A stretch of DNA of 64,000 nucleotides, taken from assembly GCA_030614785.1 (NCBI GenBank), contig JAUWTJ010000011.1:1-64000 (forward strand). Direction: 5' to 3'. The translations under genes were made by a program, and so were the position numbers. Source of the DNA: Alphaproteobacteria bacterium (lineage in GTDB: Bacteria > Pseudomonadota > Alphaproteobacteria > M2410). Shown one piece after another: positions 36,185 to 45,388 of the stretch. The notes beneath the pieces were generated by a model. It was given only the letters and a program-made list of their open reading frames with translations. It did not search any database and had not been told where the DNA came from. How positions within the stretch are numbered: position 1 is the first letter of the stretch; each line of letters opens with the position of its first letter.

Positions 36185-37477
36185 TTAGAAATTTTCAATG
36201 CGAATTAGGCGTGGCGGCTCCTGCATGGCCGGATGCTTGCCCAGTTGCGCCACCGCGTCCATCATTACCCCTTCCCTGGTCTCATGGGTGAGGATGACAA
36301 TTGGCACCGGTTCACCAGGGGCGCGGCTTCGTTGAATGATGCTGTCGATGGAGACTTCCGCCTCCCCCAGAATGACTGTAATCCCGGCCATAACGCCTGG
36401 CTGATCAAGCACCTGCAAGCGCAAATAATAAGCACCTTCATGATCAGACATGGGCGAAGGGTTGGACGGTTTCAACGAATTGGCCGGCACAGAAAAGACC
36501 GGCTGGCGCAAACCCTTTGCAAGATCAATAATGTCAGCGGCCACAGCCGAAGCTGTTGGGCCGTCTCCGGCACCGCGGCCGACAAAATTGGCCTGGCCAA
36601 CGGCGTCACCCTCGACGATCACTGCATTGAAGACCCCGCCGACGCTGCCAATGACAGAGCTTTGCGGCACCAGACAGGGGTGGACGCGCTGTTCAATCCC
36701 GTGGGTCGTCTGCTGCGCGGCGCCAACCAGCTTGATCCGATAGCCAAATTCCCGGGCATAGGCGATATCACCGGCCTCGATGCGCTCGATCCCTTCAACT
36801 GAAACGGCACCAAAATCCACCTCGGTCCCAAAGGCGAGGCTGGCCAGCAGGCTCAGTTTGTGAGCTGCATCAATACCGCCGATGTCAAACGCCGGATCAG
36901 CCTCGGCATAGCCTTCTGCCTGGGCTTCCGCCAGAACATCTTCAAAACTGCGCCCGGTTTCTTCCATGGTCGACAGGATGTAGTTGCAAGTGCCATTGAG
37001 AATACCATAGACGCGCTCGATCCGGTTGCCCGCCAGGCCTTCGCGCATCGCCTTGACGATCGGGATCCCGCCAGCCACAGCAGCTTCAAAGCCAATCGTG
37101 CAGCCATTGTCCTCGGCCAGCCTGGCCAGCGCGGTACCGTGAAACGCCAGCATCGCCTTGTTGGCCGTTACAACGTCCCTTCCAGCCGCCAGGGCCGCCC
37201 TGGTGGCTTCAAGCGCTATACCCTGTGTGCCACCAATCAATTCAACAAATACATCCGCATCGGCCTTGACCGCCATTTCGCTGGCGTCGTCGAACCATTC
37301 GTAGCCGGACAGATCGACACCGCGATCCTTGTTTTTGTCACGAGCGCAAACGGCGGTAATTCGAATATCAGCGCCGCTACGCGCCTTCAGAAGGTCGGCA
37401 TTGTCGTTGATCAGCTTGATCAGACCAGTTCCAACAGTTCCAAGACCGGCAATGGCAATCTTTAGTTCTTTACTCAT
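36185..37477 (-). CDS. hom: Homoserine dehydrogenase
   Basis: This is a 430-residue NAD(P)H-dependent oxidoreductase that makes homoserine from aspartate semialdehyde for threonine and methionine. The Rossmann start is IAIAGLGTVGTGLIKLI, the substrate-domain signature is AAVAGGIPIVKAMREGLAGN and GILNGTCNYILSTMEE, followed by AEADPAFDIGGIDAAHKLSLLA. A C-terminal ACT domain (about residues 350-430, YYLRLQVLDQPGVMAGITVILGEAEVSIDSI) implies feedback control, normally by threonine. The ATG overlaps the stop of the aminotransferase gene by four bases (ATGA), so the two are translationally coupled. Confidence 0.96.
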   Translation of the reverse strand: MSKELKIAIAGLGTVGTGLIKLINDNADLLKARSGADIRITAVCARDKNKDRGVDLSGYEWFDDASEMAVKADADVFVELIGGTQGIALEATRAALAAGRDVVTANKAMLAFHGTALARLAEDNGCTIGFEAAVAGGIPIVKAMREGLAGNRIERVYGILNGTCNYILSTMEETGRSFEDVLAEAQAEGYAEADPAFDIGGIDAAHKLSLLASLAFGTEVDFGAVSVEGIERIEAGDIAYAREFGYRIKLVGAAQQTTHGIEQRVHPCLVPQSSVIGSVGGVFNAVIVEGDAVGQANFVGRGAGDGPTASAVAADIIDLAKGLRQPVFSVPANSLKPSNPSPMSDHEGAYYLRLQVLDQPGVMAGITVILGEAEVSIDSIIQRSRAPGEPVPIVILTHETREGVMMDAVAQLGKHPAMQEPPRLIRIENF

Positions 37478-38697
37478 TTTGCAGCGCCGCCTTTGCTTTC
37501 ATAGTCCGCCAGGATCTGGTCGGCATTGGAAATAAATTTACGCACATTGCGGGCGGCCTGACGAATGCGTTGTTCGTTTTCGACGAGAGCCACCCGGACA
37601 AAGCCCTCGCCGAACTCGCCAAAGCCGATACCCGGCGATACGGCAACTTCTGCGTGAGTCAGCAGCAATTTGGAAAACTCCATGGATCCCAGTTTTACGA
37701 ACGGCTCGGGAACCGGAGCCCAGGCAAACATGGTGGCCTTTGGCGCCGGGATGTCCCAGCCTGACCGGGACATCGCCTCGACAAGAACGTCGCGGCGCTT
37801 CTTGTAGACCGCTCTGATGTCCGCAATGACGCTATCCGGGCCGTTCAGCGCCGTGGTGGCAGCCACCTGGATGGGCGTGAAAGCGCCATAATCGAGATAG
37901 GACTTGATCCGGGTCAAAGCGGAAATAAGGTTCGGATTGCCAACCGCAAATCCCATGCGCCAACCCGGCATGGAGTAGGTTTTGGACAGCGAGCCAAACT
38001 CCACCGCAATATCCTTGGCGCCCTCGACCTGCAGGATCGATGGCGGCGGTGTATCATCGAAATAGATTTCGCTGTAGGCGATATCGGACAAGACGTAGAT
38101 CTCGTGTTTGCGCGCGAACCTGACCAGCTCTTTGTAGAAGTCCAGATCGGCGACCTGAGCCGTCGGATTGGACGGGAAATTCACCACAATCGCCAGAGGT
38201 TTGGGAACCGAATAGCGAACTGCCTGGTCAATATGCTGAAAGAACGCATCGCCCGAAGAGATTGGAATATGGCGCAGCGCCGCACCGGCCAGAATGAATC
38301 CGAAGGCGTGAATGGGATAGGTCGGGTTTGGAACCAGGACGACATCGCCTGGCGCCGTCATCGCGTGCGCCAGATTGGCAAAGCCTTCCTTGGACCCGAG
38401 CGTGGCGACAATCTCCGTTTCCGGGTTGAGGCCAACCTGAAAGCGCCGGTCGTAGTATCCGGCAATGGCCTTTCTCAGACCTGGCAGGCCTTTGGACGAT
38501 GAATACCGGTGCGCCTTTGGGTCCCATGCGGTTTCCGCAAGCTTTTCCACGATAAAGTCGGGTGTCGGCAGATCCGGATTTCCCATGCCAAAATCAATGA
38601 TATCCTTGCCCTCATTGCGGGCGGCGGCCTTGATCCGGTTGACTTCTTCGAAGACATAGGGCGGCAAACGCTTGATCTGGTGAAATTCGCTAATCAT
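37474..38697 (-). CDS. Class I/II PLP aminotransferase, alanine-synthesising (AlaC-like)
   Basis: This is a 407-residue fold-type I aminotransferase. Features include FGMGNPDLPTPDFIVEKL, HRYSSSKGLPGLRKAIAGYY, LGSKEGFANLAHAM, NFPSNPTAQVADLDFY (substrate Asn), LSDIAYSEIYFD, and the PLP lysine in FGSLSKTYSMPGWRMGF. This pattern is the AlaC/LL-DAP-aminotransferase-like group that is regularly encoded directly upstream of hom in alphaproteobacteria. Transamination of pyruvate with glutamate is the best guess, but aspartate or a methionine precursor is possible. Only a weak ribosome site is seen before the ATG. Confidence 0.88.
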   Translation of the reverse strand: MISEFHQIKRLPPYVFEEVNRIKAAARNEGKDIIDFGMGNPDLPTPDFIVEKLAETAWDPKAHRYSSSKGLPGLRKAIAGYYDRRFQVGLNPETEIVATLGSKEGFANLAHAMTAPGDVVLVPNPTYPIHAFGFILAGAALRHIPISSGDAFFQHIDQAVRYSVPKPLAIVVNFPSNPTAQVADLDFYKELVRFARKHEIYVLSDIAYSEIYFDDTPPPSILQVEGAKDIAVEFGSLSKTYSMPGWRMGFAVGNPNLISALTRIKSYLDYGAFTPIQVAATTALNGPDSVIADIRAVYKKRRDVLVEAMSRSGWDIPAPKATMFAWAPVPEPFVKLGSMEFSKLLLTHAEVAVSPGIGFGEFGEGFVRVALVENEQRIRQAARNVRKFISNADQILADYESKGGAAK

Positions 38698-38794
38698 GGA
38701 CTGAAGACTCTGGTGAGGCAGTGGAGGTTACATTTGGACCCTTATACAGCAAACGGGGCCAATTCGGGTTTCCTAAGACGGAAAAGCAGAAAGG

Positions 38795-39118
38795 TCAATC
38801 GTCACTCTCGGCCCCTGGGTCGGGCTGTATATCGGCCTGCGTGACGTCTGGCGTAGTCTCTGTGGCTACTTCTGGAGCACCTTGCGGGGTGGCTTCAGGG
38901 GCTTGATATCCTTCACTCTTGCGCCTCTCTGCCTCTTCTCGCAGGGCACGAATGACGGTTTCAGGCGCGACAGCGCTGGTTGTTCGATCCGGAGCTGGCT
39001 GAATATCGGACAGATCCGGCCAGGACATTTCCAGTTCCGCCAGCTCTCCGGATGAACACGCGCTCACCAAAGCAAGCGCCAGGCCAGCGAATATCAACCT
39101 GTTTATCAAAAGCTTCAT
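38795..39118 (-). CDS. Small lipoprotein, function unknown
   Basis: This is a 107-residue secreted protein with a type II signal peptide: a basic start, a hydrophobic core, and the lipobox LVSAC (Cys21). The mature part is short, acidic and rich in Pro, Ala, Thr and Glu, with one possible helix ETVIRALREEAERRKSEGY. Low complexity makes homology hard to judge. It lies between the aminotransferase gene and the divergent phaC. A CGGGA site stands upstream of the ATG. It could tether or space envelope components, but nothing in the sequence indicates a function. Confidence 0.72.
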   Translation of the reverse strand: MKLLINRLIFAGLALALVSACSSGELAELEMSWPDLSDIQPAPDRTTSAVAPETVIRALREEAERRKSEGYQAPEATPQGAPEVATETTPDVTQADIQPDPGAESDD

Positions 39119-39246
39119 AGTCCCGACCGTGTTATCGTGTTCTGTACCATCTCATGGTTCCAGGGGCATAATACCTCAGCTTTACTTCCAGTGCCTAACG
39201 AAAGTATTGTCTGGATCAAGGAACGCCAGCCACAGAAGGATTGGAT

Positions 39247-41073
39247 ATGACTGATAGCACCGAGACACCGAGTGGACTGCCCGATTTCGATCCTTTCAAG
39301 TTCCAGAGCTCCCTGAAGGAAATTGGCGAACGCAGCCAGCGCCTGATTGAAGAGTTCTACAATCAGGAAAAGGACCAGATAACCCATATGGACCCGGCCA
39401 AGCTGGCGGACCCTGGCATCCTCGACCCGAACAACATCCAGGAGGCTTTTACCAGCCTGTTCACTGCGATGATGTCCAACCCGCAGAAATTTGCCGAGGC
39501 GCAGGCCAACCTGTGGCAGACCCATATGAACCTGTGGCAAACCACGGCGAAACGTATGATGGGCGAAGCGGTCGAGCCGGTGGTCAAGGCTGGCCCGCGC
39601 GACAAGCGCTTTCGCGACTCCGAGTGGGACGAAAACGTCGTCTTCGACTACATCAAGCAGAGTTATCTGCTGACTGCCAACTGGCTCAATCAGGCGGTCG
39701 ACGAGGCAGAAGACCTGGGCGACGAGGAACGGCGCAAGGTCGAGTTTTATACCCGTCAATATGTCGACGCGATCTCACCATCCAATTTCGTGATGACCAA
39801 TCCACAGGTCCTGCGCGAGACACTGAGCAGCAATGGCGAAAACCTCGTTAACGGTCTGGAAAACCTGCTCGAGGATCTTGAGCGCGGTCACGGCAAGCTC
39901 AACATCAAGCAAACCGATATGGACTTCTTCAAGGTCGGCGAGAACATCGCGCTGACGCCGGGCAAGGTCGTGTTCCAAAATGATATCATCCAGCTCCTGC
40001 AATATACACCGACCACGGATGAAGTCTACACGACGCCGCTGCTGATTTTCCCGCCGTGGATCAACAAGTTTTACATTCTTGATCTGCGCCCTGAAAACTC
40101 GTTCATCAAATATTTCCTCGACAAAGGCTACTCGATTTTTGTTGTCTCCTGGGTCAATCCGGACAAAAAACTCGCCGAGAAAACCTTTGAGGACTATATG
40201 TTCGAAGGCGTCTTTGCTGCACTTGACGCGGTCAAGGCCGCGACCGGCGAGCAAGAAGTCAATACCATCGGCTATTGCATCGGCGGCACCATGCTTTCCG
40301 CCTCGCTGGCCTATATGGCAAAGAAGAAGATCAACAAGGTCAAGTCGGCGACATTTTTTGCCGCCCAGACAGACTTCACCGAGGCCGGCGAGCTCAAGGT
40401 CTTCATTGACGAGGAGCAGTTGCAATCCCTTGAACGCGAGATTGACGCCTCGGGCGGCTATCTTGAGGGCACGACCATGGCCAATACGTTCAACATGCTG
40501 CGCTCCAATGACCTGATCTGGTCCTATGTGGTGAACAATTACCTCATGGGCAAGGACCCGACGCGGTTTGACCTCTTGTTCTGGAACGCCGATGCGACAC
40601 GCATGCCCAAGAACGTTCACATGTTCTATCTGCGCAAATGCTATCTGGAAAACGCCCTTGCCGAGGGCAAGATGGAACTGGGCGGCGTCACCCTCGACCT
40701 CTCCAAAGTCAAGACGCCGATCTATCTGCAGTCCTCAAAGGACGACCACATCGCGCCCTATCGCTCGGTCTACAAATCGACCCATCTGTTCGGCGGCGAG
40801 ATCAATTTCATGGTTGCAGGCTCTGGCCATATCGCCGGCGTGATCAATCATCCTGCGGCGGGCAAATACCAGTACTGGACCAACCCGGACCTGCCGGGCA
40901 CCGTTGAGGAATGGTGGGAGGGCGCAACCGAGCACCCCGGCTCCTGGTGGGACGAATGGGAGCTCTGGCTGCGCGCCAAATCAGGCGACAAGGTTCCGGC
41001 GCGGGTGCCCGGCGAAGGTCAACTGGACATCCTGGAAGACGCGCCGGGGTCGTTTGTGCGGGTGATGAGTTAG
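39247..41073 (+). CDS. phaC: Class I poly(3-hydroxyalkanoate) synthase
   Basis: This 608-residue synthase polymerises 3-hydroxybutyryl-CoA into PHB granules. The catalytic triad is visible: Cys344 in the lipase-like box IGYCIGGTML, the Asp in QSSKDDHIAPYRS, and the His in VAGSGHIAGVINHPA. Class I features include NPQKFAEAQANLWQTHMNLWQ near the N terminus and the C-terminal GSWWDEWELWLRAKSGDKVPAR. The track begins at a TTG two codons before the preferred ATG, which has AGAAGGA upstream. No phaA, phaB, phasin or phaZ gene is adjacent. The gene is followed by two repeat elements. Confidence 0.95.
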   Translation: MTDSTETPSGLPDFDPFKFQSSLKEIGERSQRLIEEFYNQEKDQITHMDPAKLADPGILDPNNIQEAFTSLFTAMMSNPQKFAEAQANLWQTHMNLWQTTAKRMMGEAVEPVVKAGPRDKRFRDSEWDENVVFDYIKQSYLLTANWLNQAVDEAEDLGDEERRKVEFYTRQYVDAISPSNFVMTNPQVLRETLSSNGENLVNGLENLLEDLERGHGKLNIKQTDMDFFKVGENIALTPGKVVFQNDIIQLLQYTPTTDEVYTTPLLIFPPWINKFYILDLRPENSFIKYFLDKGYSIFVVSWVNPDKKLAEKTFEDYMFEGVFAALDAVKAATGEQEVNTIGYCIGGTMLSASLAYMAKKKINKVKSATFFAAQTDFTEAGELKVFIDEEQLQSLEREIDASGGYLEGTTMANTFNMLRSNDLIWSYVVNNYLMGKDPTRFDLLFWNADATRMPKNVHMFYLRKCYLENALAEGKMELGGVTLDLSKVKTPIYLQSSKDDHIAPYRSVYKSTHLFGGEINFMVAGSGHIAGVINHPAAGKYQYWTNPDLPGTVEEWWEGATEHPGSWWDEWELWLRAKSGDKVPARVPGEGQLDILEDAPGSFVRVMS

Positions 41074-41120
41074 GATCGGGCCGGTCGCCGTTGCAAATCT
41101 GATATTTGGCACAACCTTAG

Positions 41121-41260
41121 TCCTTCTCCTTCGGGAGAAGGTGTCGCGCAGCGACGGATGAGGGGCGATATTTCGGTGGGCTGAATGCGGTGAAGGTTCG
41201 GTCCCTCACCCTCCCACGTGCTCTGCACGCGGGTCCCTCCCTCTCCCGGAGGGCGAGGGA
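41121..41260. repeat. Intergenic repeat of the 'TCTCC-gggaGA / GTCGCGCAGCGAC' type
   Basis: The left end (TCCTTCTCCTTCGGGAGAAGG then GTCGCGCAGCGACGGATGAGGGG) and the right end read on the other strand (TCCCTCGCCCTCCGGGAGAGGG ... GGGTGAGGGACCGA) are diverged inverted copies. Each end contains its own hairpin. Elements of this form are scattered in many proteobacterial genomes, often after genes. It lies 48 bp after phaC. Confidence 0.68.
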
Positions 41261-41280
41261 CTTTCATTCATATAACCAAT

Positions 41281-41436
41281 TGTCATGCCGGATGCGGTGC
41301 GGCATGCAATGCTGCTCCGCTGGTCCGGTACCCAGATGTCAGACTTGGGCCCCCAGCTCTCGGACGTGCAGGGCACGTCCTGTCGCGTAGAGCCCAGCAA
41401 AGCGGTATTTCGCACCGCATTGCATCCGGGGTGACA
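41281..41436. repeat. MITE-like palindromic element with TGTCA...TGACA ends
   Basis: The 156-bp element starts TGTCATGCCGGATGCGGTGCG and ends CGCACCGCATTGCATCCGGGGTGACA, imperfect terminal inverted repeats that extend about 25 bases. The middle holds GGTCCGGTACCCAGATGTCAGACTTGG-like sequence. It resembles the abundant palindromic repeats of Rhizobiales. It has no coding capacity and lies directly beside the previous repeat, after the gene for the GGT-like lipoprotein (minus strand). Confidence 0.7.
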
Positions 41437-41453
41437 TTGAGTGTGTGGCCACC

Positions 41454-42839
41454 CTACTCCGCTAGCAAGGCATGCCCGTTGCTGCCCGGCTCTGTGCCGA
41501 AGCGGCAGGTTTTGGCGTTTTTTGTCAGGCCGCCGGGGCATGAGAAGGCGTTGACCGGGTCGAAGCCGGAGTTTTGATTGTGGCCCAGGGCGGCTTCCAG
41601 TGTCGCGACCTTCATCAAGACCACTTCGCTCAGAGTTGCTGCGGATTTTTGCAGGCCGGAGGCACCGCCGCCGCTGGCGCTGGCGTATATCAGGCCGCGC
41701 CCGGGGGTTGTAACCATGACCATGTTGGACAGCGACGTTGCGTCCTGTGTTGACGAAAAATAAATCCCGGTGGTGCGCGACACATCGCCAAAGCCGAAGG
41801 CGCCGTTCATCGAGACCACACAAGTAACCGCGCGCCCTTCGGCGTCGGCGACAACAAAGCTGGTTGAACCGGCGTCGCCGCTCCTGAGGGAATTCATATC
41901 CGCGTCGAGCGGCTTGCTGCCGTCTACAGAACTTTTCCAGACGGAGTTTTCGGCCTCTGATCCGTTCCGTGTAAAGACATTTACTCCGTCCGCTTCGACC
42001 TGTATTGCCGTGCCTGCCGTGACTTCGTAATTGCGCAAATCGTCCAGCGTGATTGTACCGTCGGATCGCCTGGCGTCCTCGACAAAAATACGGCCAAGCT
42101 CACCGTCGTAAAATCCGTTCGCGCCGCTGCCCTGGAGCCGCGCGAGCGTGGCCGCCATGCCAGGTTGGCGATACGTGCGGCCCAGGGCGATGATGTCGCC
42201 GTTCGAGGTCATGCCCTCGGGCGGCCAGCGCAGGCTCCTGTTGGCGGCCACTTGTGCAGTAGTCGCTTTCGACATCACAGCGCCGGATTCGGCCAGACGG
42301 ACAGACGGTGCAAGGAGCTGGGCCCATGCGGTGCGACCATAGTGAGCGTTCAGCCATGCAAAGCCCTTGGTATTTCCGGGGACGGCAACCGTGCCGCCCG
42401 CTTTGGCCTTCAAGGCCGGGAAGTCGATTTGCAGGGCGCTCGCGTCTTCTGATCCGGCATAAAGGCAGGATCCGCCGCCGCCCAGACCAGCCGCGCCGGG
42501 ATAGGTCACCGCGAGGGCAAAATAGACGCCTGTGGCGGCATCGGCAGCATTTCCGCCGCTTGCCAGAATATCGCGGCCCACTTCTGCGGCCTGCGGCTCA
42601 TCGGCAATCACGAATCCGGTAAAACGTCTGGCATCACGGACCTGCCAGACATGCCCGTCGATGACCTTTGCGGCGGATCCAGCGGCATTTTCGAGGCGCA
42701 TGGTGAATCCTGGCCAGTCTTTCCCGGCACACCCCGAAACAGCCAAAAATGCGGCCAGGGCCACAAAAGTTGCAGATTTCCTCGCAAATCTGGTCACAGA
42801 ACCGCCGGATTTTCCTGTCATGCTGCGTAAAATGAGCAT
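41454..42839 (-). CDS. Gamma-glutamyltransferase-family lipoprotein
   Basis: This 461-residue Ntn-hydrolase homologue has a lipobox (AVSGC, Cys about 37) after a long signal peptide. GGT features are present: EPQAAEVGRDILASGGNAADAATGVYFAL, PGAAGLGGGGSCLYA, AVPGNTKGFAWLNAHYGRTAWAQLLAPSVRLAE, and the small-subunit start GSTSFVVADAEGRAVTCVVSMN. At the autocleavage position where GGTs have Thr (TTHYSVVD) this protein has Ser (STSFVVAD). It is about 100 residues shorter than typical GGT, and the C-terminal GGT motifs are weak. Activity on glutathione is doubtful. AAGGTGG lies before the ATG. Confidence 0.82.
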   Translation of the reverse strand: MLILRSMTGKSGGSVTRFARKSATFVALAAFLAVSGCAGKDWPGFTMRLENAAGSAAKVIDGHVWQVRDARRFTGFVIADEPQAAEVGRDILASGGNAADAATGVYFALAVTYPGAAGLGGGGSCLYAGSEDASALQIDFPALKAKAGGTVAVPGNTKGFAWLNAHYGRTAWAQLLAPSVRLAESGAVMSKATTAQVAANRSLRWPPEGMTSNGDIIALGRTYRQPGMAATLARLQGSGANGFYDGELGRIFVEDARRSDGTITLDDLRNYEVTAGTAIQVEADGVNVFTRNGSEAENSVWKSSVDGSKPLDADMNSLRSGDAGSTSFVVADAEGRAVTCVVSMNGAFGFGDVSRTTGIYFSSTQDATSLSNMVMVTTPGRGLIYASASGGGASGLQKSAATLSEVVLMKVATLEAALGHNQNSGFDPVNAFSCPGGLTKNAKTCRFGTEPGSNGHALLAE

Positions 42840-43069
42840 TGTTCCACCTTGTTAATCCAGCTTTGCCGGGGCTCGGCCCAATTCTAACGGCAAGTTTATT
42901 TGCAACGGTATCGGGCGCTATGCCAGTCTCGGCGGCACAGGTTTCGGAATGATGCACCGAAGCGATGGGTAGCAGATCCTGGCCGTCTTCGGAAACCCTG
43001 GATGCCCGGAGCGGTTGATCGGCGGGCATGATGATAATTTGGTAAGGCGTTTTGAGGTATGGATTGAGT

Positions 43070-44515
43070 ATGACATTACAGAAAACCAACGCGCTCCGTA
43101 TCAGACAGATGATCGGAACCAGATGGCTCAAGGGCTTCTCGGGCTCCAGGGGCCTCAAGGTTATGGCGCTCTGTCTGAGCCTTGCGGTTACCACAATGCT
43201 TGTGAGCGCCGGGCCTGCCGCAGCAGGTGGTCTCATCCGCGATGCCGAGATCGAGGCGTTGCTGCGCGAATATACGGACCCGGTCCTCGTTGCAGCGGGA
43301 TTGCAGCCTGACGCGGTCAGCCTTTACATTGTCAACGACACTTCGCTGAATGCCTTTGTCGCAGGCGGCAAAAACATCTTTATTCACACTGGCCTGATTG
43401 TCGAGGCTGACAGGCCGGTCGAGCTCATTGGCGTCATCGCCCACGAAACCGGCCATATTGCCGGCGGTCACCTTGCGCGACGCTCCGATGGCATGAAGGC
43501 TGCCAAATTTCCCATGCTCATCGGTCTTGGCGTCGGGATCATTGCCGCCGTCGCCGGCTCACCGGATGTGGCCATGGCGGCAATTGCCGGCGGACAACAT
43601 GTCGCCATGATGGAGATGCTCGGTTACACGAGGGTTCAGGAATCGTCTTCGGACCAGGCCGCCGTTACCTACCTTGACAAGGCGGGCATATCATCAGACG
43701 GCATTCTCACCTTTTTTGAAAAGTTTCGTTACACCGAAGTCTTTGCCACGCACAGTCAGCATATCCCGCCCTACTGGCGCACCCACCCGATGTCTTCGGA
43801 CCGGATTGCGGCTCTGGCCCAGCGCGTCGAAACCTCACCCTATAAGGGCAAGAAAGACAGCGACGAAAGCCTGCATCGCTTCGCCATGATGCAAGGCAAG
43901 TTGCGCGGCTTTATTGATCATCCCACAGCCACCATGCGGCGCTATCCACCCGAGGACACCTCGGACGAAGCGCGCTACGCCCGCGCCATTGCTTTTTACC
44001 GCCTGGTCGAGGTCGACGAAGCGATGGCAGAAATCGGTGCCCTCATCGCGGCGGATGAGACAAATCCATATTTTTATGAACTGAAGGGCCAAATTCTGTT
44101 TGAGACAGGCCGGGTCGCCGACGCGATCCCGCTGCATGCACGGGCCGTCGAGCTTGCGCCGGACGAGCCTCTTTTGCAGATTAACCTGGCTCAGGCCATA
44201 CTTGCAGCACCCGGCTCGGAGAAAGATCCAAAGGCGGGGCCCGACGCCCGGGAGCATTTGCTTGTTGCCCTTGAGGCGGATGACACAAACCCCTTTGCCT
44301 ATAACCAGCTGGCGATTACCTATGCACGCGAGGGCAACGACGGGTTGGCCGCGCTTTACACGGCTGAGCAGCACTATCATTCCGGGAATATGGGTGGGGC
44401 AGAGACTTTCGCGGTTCGCGCCGACCATTATCTTGAAAAGGGATCACCGGCGTGGCACAGAGCGTCTGATATCATCAACGTCTCGCGCAACATGCGGCAG
44501 GACCGACGAAGTTAA
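43070..44515 (+). CDS. M48 metalloprotease with TPR repeats (BepA-like)
   Basis: This 481-residue periplasmic protease has a signal peptide (about residues 30-53, VMALCLSLAVTTMLVSAGPAAAGG). The zinc motif IAHETGHIAGGH has His125 and His129, and the third ligand is in RVQESSSDQAAVTYLDKAG. The tail has TPR-like helices (about residues 300-450, ELKGQILFETGRVADAIPLHARAVELAPDEPLL). BepA/YfgC proteins maintain outer-membrane protein assembly. The track begins at a TTG; ATG 43070 with GAGGT upstream is preferred. The DsbA-like gene follows 15 bp later, a common alphaproteobacterial pair. Confidence 0.91.
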   Translation: MTLQKTNALRIRQMIGTRWLKGFSGSRGLKVMALCLSLAVTTMLVSAGPAAAGGLIRDAEIEALLREYTDPVLVAAGLQPDAVSLYIVNDTSLNAFVAGGKNIFIHTGLIVEADRPVELIGVIAHETGHIAGGHLARRSDGMKAAKFPMLIGLGVGIIAAVAGSPDVAMAAIAGGQHVAMMEMLGYTRVQESSSDQAAVTYLDKAGISSDGILTFFEKFRYTEVFATHSQHIPPYWRTHPMSSDRIAALAQRVETSPYKGKKDSDESLHRFAMMQGKLRGFIDHPTATMRRYPPEDTSDEARYARAIAFYRLVEVDEAMAEIGALIAADETNPYFYELKGQILFETGRVADAIPLHARAVELAPDEPLLQINLAQAILAAPGSEKDPKAGPDAREHLLVALEADDTNPFAYNQLAITYAREGNDGLAALYTAEQHYHSGNMGGAETFAVRADHYLEKGSPAWHRASDIINVSRNMRQDRRS

Positions 44516-44530
44516 AAAGGGAAACAGGGG

Positions 44531-45313
44531 ATGAATCGGAAATTTATAATTGCCGCGGCCGGGACCGTGTTGATCGGTCTTGGCGCGCTGGTCTTTTCGG
44601 GGCAGTGGTCCGGCAATGAAGCTGTTGCGGCCAATAACATTGGGGGTGACAAGAGTTGGGACAAATCGGAGATCGAATCCGTTATCCACGACTATCTGAT
44701 GGACAACCCCGAAGTCATTCTCGATGCGGTCAACAAACTGCAACAGCGTGAGCAGAACAAGGCCGAGCAAGCCGCTCAGACATTTCTTCAGAAAAATCGC
44801 GGCGCCGTCGAAAGCGCCAGCGCGGGAGCCTTCATTGCCGGTAACCCGGAGGGCGATGTGACCATAGTCGAGTTCTTCGACTACCATTGCGGTTACTGCA
44901 AGAAGTCGCTGGTCGGCCTTATGAAAACCGTCGAGAAAGACAAGAATATCAAGCTTGTGCTGCGGGAGTTCCCGGTTCTCGGGCCAGAGTCGAAATTTGC
45001 CGCCAAGGCCGCCATGGCCGCCATTGAGCAAGGCAAATATATGGAGCTTCACCTTGAAATGATGGAAGCCAAAGGCAAGCTGACCCGATCCCGCATTGAA
45101 AATATGGTGGTTTCCGTTGGAATGGACCTGATTGTGTTCAACAAAGCGGTTTCAAATCCGGAGTACGAGAAGGTCCTTGCTGCCAATATGGACCTTGCGC
45201 GCGGGCTCAATATCAACGGCACGCCGTCGTTCGTTCTGGGTGACGGGATCCATCACGGCATGCGGTCCGGCGACGAACTACGCACTCTTGTAGCCGAAGC
45301 GCGCTCCAGCTGA
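44531..45313 (+). CDS. DsbA-family periplasmic disulfide oxidoreductase
   Basis: This is a 260-residue protein. A signal peptide (about residues 1-33) is followed by a charged N-terminal region (WDKSEIESVIHDYLMDNPEVILDAVNKLQQ), typical of ScsC/Com1-type proteins where it mediates oligomerisation. The thioredoxin fold has the active site Cys120-Gly-Tyr-Cys123 in EFFDYHCGYCKKS and the cis-proline loop INGTPSFVLGDGI. It would oxidise or isomerise cysteines in exported proteins, perhaps substrates of the preceding protease. The ribosome site is AGGGG. It is probably in one operon with the M48 gene. Confidence 0.91.
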   Translation: MNRKFIIAAAGTVLIGLGALVFSGQWSGNEAVAANNIGGDKSWDKSEIESVIHDYLMDNPEVILDAVNKLQQREQNKAEQAAQTFLQKNRGAVESASAGAFIAGNPEGDVTIVEFFDYHCGYCKKSLVGLMKTVEKDKNIKLVLREFPVLGPESKFAAKAAMAAIEQGKYMELHLEMMEAKGKLTRSRIENMVVSVGMDLIVFNKAVSNPEYEKVLAANMDLARGLNINGTPSFVLGDGIHHGMRSGDELRTLVAEARSS

Positions 45314-45388
45314 GACGGGCGGCAAGCAGAAGCGAATTGACCTGAGACAAAACGGCTTTAAGGTTTCCCTACACAAAGGGAGAACCTT

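Noticed and set aside
39775-40620. 281-codon minus-strand ORF
   Set aside because: Antisense to phaC, with no domain signature.
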